A stretch of DNA of 64,000 nt from Paracyclopina nana (lineage: Eukaryota > Arthropoda > Copepoda > Cyclopoida > Cyclopettidae). The number at the start of each line of letters is the position of its first letter. The first letter of the stretch is position 1. Location: NCBI GenBank assembly GCA_019096065.1, contig JAGUCH010000006.1, positions 2,314,001 to 2,378,000 on the forward strand. Direction: 5' to 3'. Both the position numbers and the translations under genes were made by a program. Positions 15,140 to 27,400 of the stretch are shown here, piece by piece. The notes under the pieces are model-generated. The model had not been told where the DNA came from, made no database searches, and was given only the letters and a program-made list of their open reading frames with translations.

Positions 15140-15430
15140 TTTTTCTCCTTTCGGTAAGGCGTTCGGCGTGCATTATCGTAAGGAATTTGGGGGCAGATGA
15201 ACGGGATATTAATGCCTTGTTCATGTGGTGCCTTTTAAGGCAATGGAAGAATTTTCTTAAGGAGAAGCGAATCTGCTGTTGACTATCTATCTGCAAGTTC
15301 AGCCATGGACCGAGCAGTGTTTTCATTCGCCAATTTTGTTATTTTGCCACTTTTCCTTTTCTTAAGGTGTTTTTCGTGCATGTTCATAACGAGTTTGGGC
15401 CTTAGATGAACAGAACATAAGTCTTCATAG
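15140..15430 (+). repeat. Diverged direct duplication of about 75 bp
   Basis: The segment at about 15141-15216 recurs at about 15351-15425, roughly two-thirds identical by eye. Shared blocks include TAAGG(C/T)GTT, CGTGCAT and AGATGAAC. The spacing is about 210 bp. The function is unknown. Confidence 0.5.
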
Positions 15431-18400
15431 GTTTTTTTTCCCTCGCAAGAATTGGTAAAAGTTGTAAAGTGTATTTTCTGGAGGAAGGTTTCATTAGTCG
15501 CCCAAATGAAAGGCCATAAAGGCTTGATCGCTTAGTCTTTGGAATTAAATCCCTTGAAATATGGGGCTAATTTTCCCAACTGAAGTAGCAGAAGAAGTAG
15601 AAGAAAGAAGGAGAGAGGCCATGGCTCTTTGTATCAATTCCAACACATAAAACGAATACTAATGAACCTCCCATGTAATGTCTTTCGGTCGTCGTCCCCA
15701 CCAATTTATTGCTTATTTCCGACTGCTGCTACTATCTTGGCTCAATTTGAGGACCCAAAATCCTTGAAGTGTCCCGCAAAAGCCAGACATCCAATTTCAA
15801 TTTCCCTCACAAATTGAAAATACCTTCTTTCTTTGTTCCAGCAAGTATTTGCGTTTTCTTTTAAAAGAAGCCACTGACATTCATTTGCAAGATACTTATG
15901 AATGCCAAAAAAGAGTCGGAATCGCATTGGAATATTCTGGACTAGCTCGCTTCAGAGGAACCCATTTTTGTGGTTAGTAGGAAGGTGATTACCTTGTTGA
16001 ACCTGTATTATTAGAGCAAATGCGACTGTTTGGTCGATCATTTTGCGTTTTCTAAACTCTATAATAGAAGCCTTCTTCGAAGCTTTTGACTTGTCAAGTG
16101 TATCGTGGTGATGATGAAAGTTCTAAAGAGCAAAGTTTGTCGGTGTCAAAGGGCCAATTTGTTTCACGAGATACTTTGCATGTTTCCAAACTTGAATTTG
16201 ATTGCCAAACTTGTGGGCGAAAAAAAGGCCTCCTTTCCCCTCTCTCCTCTTCTCAAGTTGACAAACGGACATTTTTCTGCCAACTAGGAACATGCAGCCA
16301 TCTAGAAATTAATCCCCTAACAAGCAAAGAAGGAGGGAAGCAAGAGCTTTCTTTTTGAGAAATGAGCCCACTCATATGCCCGGAACAGCTTTAAAGGCTT
16401 GCACCAGAGTACGTTCAATACTTTTCATTTCCGCCTCTTTAATTGCAGATTTCGATCCTAACATGCAACTGAGCTTTCACACTACTTTGTAATTCGGCTA
16501 CTGCATTGACTTTTTTGCTTAGCTGTTGAAAATGTAAATAATTAATGTGTTCAATTATTGGTGCCATTGGATCGTTTTGAAATGCTACTGAAGAAGACAT
16601 TTTTTGGCTGTTTGAGTGGTGCTACGCAACTCTCCTAGCTGCAGTTCCTGTCATTTGAAGTGTTGTAGTTCTCAAATGCAATTAACAGCTGGTCTCGTAG
16701 AAATTGTGCATTATTTGTGCTGTCAACTCTGGCATGTTAGTGTCAGCAATTCTGTTTCCACTTTAATTATTGGTAATTGGATGTCGTTGTCGCAAAAAAT
16801 ACGAGTAGAAGAAGAAGTAATAGTCGAATTCCAGATAAACCTTTTGGCTGGAGATGAAAGGTTGTTGGTGGAAAAAAGAATGATACGATCCTGCCAAATG
16901 CAGAAATAACTTTTCACCTACAACACCCAACAGCAAAAGCCGAAGAAAAGCTCCATTTTTTGCCTCTGACTCTCTCCAAACTTGAACCAACCATCAATTA
17001 ATGAATTGCAAAAGAAAGGTGCTTCTAGGGTTGGCCAAAAGTAGGGATTAGCACAATGCATAACCAGACAGCAAAAATGGTCGTCGTTGCCAAGGACTAC
17101 TTATGCAACGACGGTTTTATGGTCTTGACGTCAGAACTTGAGACCTTATTTTTAAAAAACCGACTTCTTGACAACTAGAAGCATCATCTCATTACAATGC
17201 CAGCTTAACTACAATTCTCGGCTGAGGGTTTAACCTACACCAACGAATAGCTTTTTTGGGTTTTTTCCTCTTCTGCGCATCAAGGAGTAGAAGACATCTT
17301 TGGAGATATCCTTGGTGAAAGCAATAGCAAAGCGATACAACAACTGTCGTAAATTGTCAGAGCCAGAGGCCAAAAGGTCTGAAAAAACTTAGTTTGGGGA
17401 ACAACAAAGAGGAGATATCTTTGCTACCCCCAGGGGATTCCAGGGCAACGAAGACATATTTACGCCAAACCATAATTGGTCTCGTATCAAATCGTCCCTT
17501 GGGACCCTGATTGGACTTCTGGGCCCAGCCTAACTGATGGGAACAGCTTATGATATAATACATTGAGAGCAACATTTCCTTTGAGGATATGAAAGCTGAT
17601 TGCCTCGAGATGATGATGAAGATCATTATGATTGTTCCGATGATCTTTTCTCATGTCAATATTACATGAGAGCCACTACGCTTTTATTCTATAGAGTCCT
17701 TAACAACGACAAACGAACATTAAAATCCAGCAATTTTAAGAACCAATACCAAAGTCTTTAATTGGATGTAGACACAGAAGAGTTTATTAGGCACTTGCAA
17801 GGCTTCGTAAAGTTCATACTTTTGAGTAACTGATGGCAGATAATATATACCACCTACCTTAAAACTCAGGCATGACATTCAACAGATAATAACTTTCATG
17901 GTAGCCGTAATTTTCTTTCTGGAAGTCTGGAACAAATGTCGCATTTGCAAGGTTTCGTCTCTCCTCCGCTCACTCTAGTTAGTTAGTCTATTTAATGTTT
18001 GGCTTTATTTGTGAGCAGCCAAGAGTTAATGGTGAGGATTAATCCAAGAAGCTCATCAAAGAATGGATTTTTGTTCGGGATGGATAGATCCCATGATGGT
18101 CGTTTCACAATGATCCCTTCTACTTTTCTTGTGAACAAAAGAAAGCATGTTGTTGCAACAACACAAAATTCCTCCTTCTCCTCTTCGAGAGAGTGTCTTT
18201 ATTTTCATGGTATTGATCCTAATGGAATCTTGTCATTACTTCCAACATTATGGCTTAGAAATCCCCACCCACTACATTGTGCTTTTGCTGCTCTTTGGCC
18301 GAAATCACATCGATGCCTCTGCTGCTGCAATTCGTGCTCTGCTAAAAGCTTTCACTAAACGAGAGTCCCCATGCACGTGGTCGGACAAATGAAAAACTTG

Positions 18401-19733
18401 TTTATTGGGTAATCTTACATGAAAAATGACACCCTCCATATGATTTATGTGAGTGTGATTAGGGTTTTGTCATTTATCGACTCTATTTTGGCGCAGAGCA
18501 TCTTAGGGAGCTTTTCTTCTTGATGGAGTTGACCCCTTCATATTTTGCCAATGAAGCAGAAAAGCAGCCAGGCATTTTGTCCCTCGAGGTTTTTATCTCA
18601 ATTGTCATTTTGATCACATCTCAGCTGTGCTGCTGTGCTAGGCAGGTTGGTAGTTGATGGTGCGGCAAAATTGGTACAGAGCTCGAGCAAGGAGTGACCA
18701 TGATCATTTCAAGAAGAATTGATTCAACGCGCGATGATCCGTGAGAGCAGCACGACTTTCTTGTCGTCCCATTACACTCCTTTTTTCTCAATCTATTATG
18801 GATTTAGACAAGATCTTATTCTTATTCCTCTAGGGGCATCTCACTGCTTTCTAATGAAAAAATCTCATGGCTGAATATTATTCTCCAAGGGTACCTTCAA
18901 AGGTGCTAAATTATTTTGGAAAAAAGCATCTCGTACACCCCTTTAAGATTTCTCTCATTAAAGAAAAAGTAGTTATGAGAGAAAGCTTTTATCTGGGCTT
19001 TCTCATGATTTAAGATTGAAAGTGGCTTTTATGCTCTTGTTTTTGAAAAAAGAGCACCTGTCAATGCTGCTGGCCAGGAATTATGAGGCTATAGAGGATT
19101 GCTAATGTGAGAAAGCACTCTCGAATCTCCATTTTGGGTGTCAGCCCATCATAAAATCCATAGATGATGTGCTTTCTAATTTTAACTCTCAAGCAAATCT
19201 TGCTTCTATGCAGCAAGAAAGGAGAAAGGATCCGGTCAAGACTCAATATCGACTTGATAAAGCTACAAAGCCATGATGCTTCAACCAAGGGGACCAACTT
19301 TGCGCTTCAGAGAACACAGGAGATCAGCCACTCGATTTGCCCGGACATTTCAGTCGAGCGGAGCGCCTTTGACTGCCATATAGGGGCAAAATTATTGCCT
19401 ATTCAACGCTGGAGTAGATAAATAAAAATTGTTGCCACACACCCTTAGTAACTTGTCATTAGCAAGTAGTGTGCATGAGGAAAATTTCTTTTACTAAATA
19501 CCCACATTTGGACGTGCAAGTCAAAGAGCAGTAGGCAAGTGGTGAAGAAATCCCAATACTAGTGCAATATGTCGTTTTCTCGTTCACGATGAAGATCTGG
19601 AACAATATCCTTTAGCTTTCCAAAGCTTTGTTCGAACAATACATCTCAATTTCCTTTTCCAATCGAGGACCAATTTGCTTCTCATCTGATAAGATGCCAT
19701 AAAAGTCAACAAAAAAGAAAGCACCACGAAGAA

Positions 19734-19900
19734 GACACTTTCGAGACACACAAAGTGGCTCCAAATCTTACTGGTGAAAGAGTACATAACTGAATGATAT
19801 GAAAAAGTTACATTTTCTAATACAGGACATTTTCGAGACACAAAAAATGGTATCACATCCTCCTATTGAAAGGATTCTCTTATAAAAAGAGTACATTACT
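19734..19900 (+). repeat. Two-copy degenerate repeat
   Basis: Copy 1 (19734-19791) and copy 2 (19826-19900) both start with GACA(C/T)TTTCGAGACACA and end with GAGTACAT(A/T)ACT, with an insertion in copy 2. A fragment resembling copy 2, TCCTATTGAGAGGCTTCT, lies at 1761-1778. Confidence 0.5.
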
Positions 19901-22900
19901 CTCAAATTAGAATTTTGACATAAAATACCGTCACGACCTTAGTATCTTTAGCTGGAAAGTCGTAAATACAATCTGGTTCATATCTTCATCTGTCTCATCC
20001 AATTTTGTCGCATTGTAGTAATTTTGTGCGAAGAAAAAAGCTGCTGAGCTTATCCGCAAACTACTTCAATATTTATGGAACAGTTATGGGACATTGGGAT
20101 TGGGAAATATAAGATATTGTGTGTCGCTGAACACATTACATGTTACCATTTGTTTTGATTAGTGCGAAGATTTTATATATAGAACACACCGCGTGTACAA
20201 GGAGCAAACTTGAGCTGCTTTACCCAAGAGAACGAAAACTTTAAAGAGTAGTTTGATGCAGTATATAGTGGAACAGCGTAAACCCCTTTACCCCAAAGTT
20301 ACGACTCATCATCCATCTTTGAGGAAAGATGGCCAAACGTGACCCAAAGCTCAAGTCACCACACTTTTTTCGCAGCCAAAATATTCCTAATTTGTGCTTG
20401 CAAATTAGCTTCATAAAATTGTGCAAAGTTGCGTATTTACGTCTCTCGTATTTATGCTTGATGATAAGTTTTCGAGCCACCTCAAGTGCTTTTTTAAGTT
20501 GCCTTTTTCTCTTCGCGCTTTTACATCAAGAGCTCCCGCGAGTGATGGAGGCAAAAGTATTTTGTGGAGTGCATTTATCAGAACATTGGGCTTGTCAGCA
20601 GCTAATGTGATTGTTGCCTGCGAAAAATTGCCCCCTTGAGTTCGAGAAACCACTTTCTTGACCCCAAAATGATAATACACCTAAGTGTAGTTTGGCACTA
20701 AAGAAAAATTGACCTCCTTCAAGATTGTCCAAAAGTGTAGTAAAGTAATTTTTCCAGCTCTCAAAGCTCAAGCATTTATTTGTGCCTTATTGTCATGGGT
20801 AAATCATGCAAGTTATGAGGACTTAGAGGGAATCAATGGCGGCCAAATCTATAATTTACAGTCGATAAAGGATTAGGTGCCATTAAGCCTCATCAACGAA
20901 CATAGCTTTGCTGGCGTATCAATCGCGACCAGAAATCTGATTATCTCAAATCTCGTACATAAATCAATGCCAATATTCAGATGGTAGGACTAGGTTGGAT
21001 ACAAGGATGCTATCACGTTCATAGCAGACGGAATTTTTTATTTTCATCAGGAATTGAGGGCAAATTTCTGGTAGATGAAGAATTTTCGTCTCCTTCTCTA
21101 CCACAAAAGCCATCCCAATCAAGTTCTGTGAAGATTTACTGGGAAGAGCCTTTTGTTGGATCATTGATAGCTCGAGACTTCGCAATTGGTAAAAAGAAGC
21201 ATTGGAGGTGTTTTGGCGGCGCGCAGCAACTGTCGTTATTTTTTCAAGTGAAAATTGATTGTTGGGCAGACAAAGAAAAGTTAATAGTGATCATCGTCGA
21301 GAAATGAATTGTGCGGTAACCTACGTGTTCAATAATACAGTCACGCGCTGTCAAAAAATTACGAGCCCACATTGTACAGAGCCATCAATTCGTTGATTTA
21401 TTGCTAGAAAAGCAAATCTTTTTGACTTAAATGCCCACGAGGCATTTGAGAGAACGTGACAATTATGTACTGGCAGCATTTGTTCAGGAAAAATGACTTG
21501 CCTTGTTATGGCAGAGGTTGAGTGTATAGAAAAAGTCCATTTCCCGAACCATACTTATTTGTTGGCTATAGAAAAACGTCTATTTTAAGTAATACATGTA
21601 TTTTGAGTATCGATAACTCAATTGGCCGCGTCATGTCCTTTGTAATCAAATAAACATGGAGTGTCCGCACATACAGACATGTGAGCAAAAAAGGGCAACA
21701 ATTGATCACACCATTCATCGATTTTATGAAGATAAATTCTCAGTTTTTTGTGAACTGTCCGCCGTTTCGTTTTACGGTCTGCAACAGTCTATTGGTTCCA
21801 CCTTTGTTACTCTGACTGGACCATCTGTCAAGACAAATGGCACGTTTTTGAATTTTCCCGCCTTTTTAGAACGCGCGCGACAGGAGCTCCAGGATCCATT
21901 AATCAAAACCATCATTATTAATGGCTGATCTGAATTCAGGCAGAATGAAAAGTGCATTGAAGCAGCTAGTCAGACTTTTACTTCACTAATTGGTTTTCTT
22001 CTTGAGCTCCAATTATCGATCATTAATTGTGATTTAGAGGCCATGGCTTGGAGCAAACGCAAACATTATTCAATAAAAGCTCTTTTATTTGATTCCCTCC
22101 AGGCCATTCTCAAAACTTTGCCATCATCTAGAGGCTAAGTGAAACAAGAATAAAAGAGATTCAAATAGCTCCAAGGATGCTACAGATATGCTGTACTCGG
22201 GTGACCCGCTCAGAAGCCAAGCTCCTATGGAGGTAAGTACATGCTATCAGCAAAGAAGAATTGAAAAGATATGTAGGAAATTACAGTCGTGGTGTCAGAT
22301 CCTGTTATTATGGGTCCTTTTTGATCCATTCTAATAAAGGTAAAATGTTGGTGGTGCTCCCAGCATGCTGCACTTTTGATTGGTGCCGTAATTACCCGTT
22401 TCTTCTATAGTGAATCTTCTTTGGTGCTATGAAGCCAGCTTTATAGCGCCTGCTTGGCTGACTGATCAATTAATCACTTGTATTGTGTCGGTTTTTCTCA
22501 CCACAGCTTTCAATTTGGTGGCTGCAGCAGAATCAATTTGTTCTCAGCTTCTGCTTCTACCGAGGACACAAGATCAATGATTTTGAGGAAATTGGGCCAT
22601 CTATGAGATCACGGGGAAAAATTGGTTAAATGTAGTGTCGTTAATATAAATTATTTCAGCCTTCCCTTCTGGGACGGTTTGACAGATCATAAATTACAGC
22701 CTTCAGCAAACAAGCCTAATTTGCTTATTATTTTTGCGTGAAAAATGAACTCATCGCGAATGGAGGAGCAGCAATGTTCAATTAAAGTAGAAAGTTGTGA
22801 TGGTCATTTGGCAACTCATCATCACGGCTCATTTCTTGGAGACATTCACTTTTGTTATGAATAGACTTGTGGTTTTATGTCGACATGATGATTGTTTGGC

Positions 22901-24346
22901 CAGAAGTAATGTATGATGCGGCAGAAATTTGCGCTAGCTACCGAATTTCTCACGCTCTTGGACAAAGTTTATGGTTGCAAACCCGGGGAAAATTGACACA
23001 CCGGCCAATTGTCACGTAGGCATAACCGTTTTGACGACTTTTTGGGAATTTTGGGTGCTTGAGTACATTCTCAAGCCTGCTCATAGCATTCCATGGGAGA
23101 ACTCTACCAACAGGTGGCGTGCAGTATCATGCTTTGGCTGGGCCGGCCCGGCTTGGCTTTTCTACAGTCATAGGCAGCGCCACCTGGATGAAAACAGCTA
23201 CTTATTTAGGGATATTTGGTCACTGTTGCATTTTTACTATTATTGGTTTATGGTATTTGATCAACAGCTCGCAAGACTTTTCTGCAATTGAGTGCAGCAT
23301 GGCTGGGTTTTTTAGTATACCACATATATTCGAAAAGAGATGGATGTCTAGGAAAGGGGGAGAGGTGCTGGTGCAAGATTTTGCTGCATCATCATGACAT
23401 TTGATATTTGCCACAGCTCACTGTTGATGAAATGTGAAGCCAGTCAGTTGTTGCTTCAAACCAAAATTGGTATGTAGTGGTAGGATGAGATCTAAAATCA
23501 AAGAAATATTTTGCGTGAGATCTGGCTAAACCCTTTTCATGCTACAAGGTGGTCTCTGTGCACTTCTGACAGATGAAGATGAAATAGAATCATAAAGCAT
23601 CTTTGGAATGACATCCTCTATCCAATTACACTTTTTTCCAGCATCAGAGCAGCATTATTGTACTCCAAGAAGCAAAATCACTTAATTAAGCCATGTGCAC
23701 ACAACTGCAAAAGTGTAGATGAGAGGTTCAGAATTCCATCCTCCAAGTTTGTGATGAAACCCCTCAGGTTTTGTGCTGGCTTCATAATTTTTCTGTGTCA
23801 CAAGCATAAATGTACAGCAATCTTGAGAATTCATTGGAGCAAAAACTGGTATGAATAAGCTTTCAAGGGTGTTTTCACCGGATCCCATTCAATGTTGAAA
23901 TGCTCAGTCACTTTTTGACGCTGACAAAAGATAATTGATTTTCACAATTTTAGCACAGGAGGTAGTAGCCTAGCAGCCAAAGTTTGTCTTCACCCTGAGT
24001 GTGCTTGAACTACTTGGGCGATAAACGAGGTGGGATGAGGGAGATGACGAAGATGATATACACACTTGAAAAAGCTGAACAAAAGCCCTCTTTCAATACC
24101 TCCATTGATGGATGAAGATGTTAACCCCGATGATTTCAGACAATAGTCAGTTCCGAACTCCCGCAGTGAGCACCAACTTCCTTTCGGTCTTCATCAATAT
24201 CAAAAACCAATCTCAATAATGATATCCGCCGTTAGAACCGAAAAAACAGCCAATTTGGTGACTTGATGGATCGTGACGGGAGCCACGTTTGATATGGGCC
24301 TAAACGCGCGCGAAAATGCATTCCATAGATGCATTAATAAGTAACT

Positions 24347-24366
24347 TATACTATACGTATAGTATA
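24347..24366. repeat. 20-bp perfect palindrome
   Basis: TATACTATACGTATAGTATA, self-complementary along its whole length, in otherwise unremarkable DNA. Confidence 0.9.
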
Positions 24367-24470
24367 GAAAAAAGGTGGTTGGAGGCGAATTTTTGTCTCT
24401 CATCATAAAAATGGCAGGTTTGAGAATTGTACTTGAATAGGAGAAGCCGAGTTTAATAACAGCGGACTTT

Positions 24471-24489
24471 GCCCGTGGCGGGCTTTTTT
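24471..24489 (+). other. GC stem-loop followed by T6
   Basis: GCCCG-TGG-CGGGC hairpin followed directly by six T. It looks like an intrinsic bacterial terminator, but in this eukaryotic context there is no gene to terminate. The local 60 bp is GC-rich compared with its flanks. Confidence 0.4.
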
Positions 24490-27400
24490 ACTGCTTCGCC
24501 GCTTTCGATGGGTGGCCGTGTACGCTCAGCTTCAATATGAAAGAGTGGTCATAGGTGACCATTAGTTCCAATGATGATGTATGTCCACACTACAAAAGAC
24601 ACTTTGGACGCCGATAAATGACCCCGTTAGCTACTTGTACCACCTAAGTTAGCAGCTTATAGCGTAGTGATGCAACCAATCTTCAGACTTGAACCAGGGA
24701 ACAACGCAGCGCGCAGGCTGGCTTCATTTATCAAGATTTGGGTCATGAGAGCACTTACACCAGCTTCTCCGGCTTCTTCAAAAGTGAGAAAAAGGACATG
24801 ACATTCTTGGCTGGAATTGCCATCAAGGCTGAAAGTTGTAGAGACTGGCATGAAGAAGTATTAAAGTTGTTATCTCATCTGGTGTTTTTTTATCATGATT
24901 CAATTAAGGCTAGCATCTTTATCATAAACCTCATCAAAAATTGAAATATCTGGTTGGTTTTCTGGCATGCAGGATTGATCCTCTGACAGGAATTGGTTGA
25001 CGTTTAGTATGAGCAAAAAATCTCCAGCTCGCTGTCAAGTAGAAGAGGATGTCATTGATGTCAGTTGTAATGGAAAAAATTGCGCTCATCTTCTTCACTT
25101 GACTGAGATGGACCACACGTGAGTGAATTGATATAACCCTTTTCTTAGCATCATCAAAGGAGGAGGAAAAACCAGAGACACAATGAATCATCATCTTTGA
25201 TCATTTGCACCATATGGGAAATGATACCGTGTATAGTGGCAAAAAGGTTAATATTGTCAATATGAAATCTGAGAAGAGTGTGGGTCTCTCTCCGAGGTTT
25301 TTTATGCGTTCCTTCAATATATTGCCCGAGGCCATATTTTGTAAGACTAGAAGTAGTAAAAAAAGAGGATGGTTGTCTCCCTTGCCAATTTAACCTTATC
25401 GACTCACTTTGGTATTCTGGAAAGCACACGCACTCGTAGGAAGAAATGTCTCAATCTTTCTGGACACAAAATGGTTTTTCTGGCCACCAGAAAGCTCCCC
25501 ATTTTTTGGGCTGCTGCTGCTACTGCTGTAATATTAGCCAACTTTTGTGAGCTGGATCATGACATATTGGAACTTTTATCCGGCCACTATTCTATGCAAA
25601 TCTTCCGAAGACCAGTCACAACGTTGCTGCTAGTGGCTATAAAACCAATAAAAACTGGACATAGACTGGAAATTCCCCATGTCAGCCGATGGAATGTAAT
25701 ACAAGTCCAGAAATCGCATTACATATTCAATGCTGGCTCTCCTACATAAACTACTATTTGAACGTCTGGACATCCAAATGCTGGCTGGTGATATTGAGCT
25801 TACACAGTTGGTATTTGGAGATTTGGCTAACGCTTGATTGTATCTCTATGTATTCGAGTGGAAACAAATTAATTGCCGTAAAGCCAAAGGGATGTAGTAG
25901 TATGGCTGTATTCTGCATGCACTTATGACTAGCAGTAGGATAAGCAGAATTCAAAGGAGAGAGAGCATCATTATGATATTGCTTTGATGGGGAAATATTT
26001 TAATCAAAGGCTTTCTACGACGACATCGATTTATATTCCACAAACAGCCGTGGCGGCTCAAGATCCAAGCAATTTCGTAATGTAACCCAGAGGATCGAGG
26101 AGGAGAAGGAGGGACTCTATTTTTACGGATCAGACGTTATGAGATTGTGCATACCATTTATCAACTCCAATCTGATGGATGCGGAACAAAACGTATTCAT
26201 GTATTTCACATTTCCCCATCTCGGTCCTCAATGCGAAAAAAATAGAGGATGCCCGCAGCTAGAAAGCAAAATGTAATATAATACCAAGTTACCTTTGTGT
26301 AATTCGAAATTGGTTCATTCGTCTCTGAGCAGAAGAAGATACCACTAGAGGCAATCTGGAGCCGAGGCAATTTCCCCAAATTATGTAATATACCTTTATG
26401 TTAAAAATGAAAGGGCCGTCCTTTTTTCGTACTTGTATATTCCTCCAAGTTCAGAAACAGTGCCTATGCTTGATGGGAGTTTCTGCGGCCAATTGAGGAA
26501 GTCATCGATTCTGAATTGGTTTGATTTGCGTGAAAGAGAGGTGATAATTTGAAATTTCACGCTTCATTACACCCGCGCTCGCGCGCGCTTTACAAATTGC
26601 GTGTTTGACGGTTTGTCCACTCGACTATTGACAGGTGGGTAATTGTGGTTATAGGTTGCACGCGATCAATTGTGAGTGTCAATCTCACTTCAGGCCAAGA
26701 AGACAAATCTAAAGTGGGACGACAATGACATCAACATGGCATACCCAAGATGATCTATAATGTAAGGTGACCCCTTATCTCAGCTGTACTTCTACACTTC
26801 ATCTGACTATGCTATGGAAGGGCTTCTGACGAAAAAAGTAGAGGTCTATGAATCGTGAGTTTCATGAAAAAGCTGTCAGATGATAGAAAGCGCCATATTC
26901 AAGCAATTTTTGAAGTAGAAATTCCAAGTCTGGTAAAGCTGATTAACAGGCTCCTCCTACTCGAGCACTAGAAAATTGGCGCTAAAATCATAATTTGAAT
27001 TTCCCGCTTTTTCATTGAAGCAAGCAGCATAAGCGCCACCGCACAAATGACGAAAGAACTAAAATAAGTTTAGTGAATTAATTTGCATACTTCCGTCTAG
27101 AATAGTCATAGTGGATGGCCCTGGGCATACCTAAATATTACTACATTTATTGCTTCTCGTAAAAAGCCATGAACATTTAGCGCTGTTGGCAAGAAAAATG
27201 GCTCCCAATCCTTTGCTCCATTTGCTTTCAATCCCCCCTCGACAACAATTCAATAGGCCAACAATAGAATCTCTTCTGAGATGTCTTTGAAGCCACCATC
27301 CTTAGAGGCTGCTGCTACTGCCAAAAAAGGGGATCTAACTTCTCTACTCGATTTCCCCCTCACGCGATTGGGAATCGAACAAGTGGCACTTTAGCCCCCT

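Larger units (their letters stand above)
9413..24346. other. No gene seen; scattered short repeats
   Basis: Open frames such as 13343-13630 and 21656-21928 (+) have no recognisable domain or supporting splice context. Short AGC/CTG tracts and the two degenerate duplications listed separately are the only structures I can support. Confidence 0.65.

Noticed and set aside
25369..25749. 126-codon open frame on the + strand
   Set aside because: No domain, no codon-usage similarity to the cut exons, no supporting splice signals.
27368..27385. GTTCGATTCCC on the minus strand, considered as a tRNA T-arm
   Set aside because: The required 5-bp stem around the loop does not form and there is no upstream A box.
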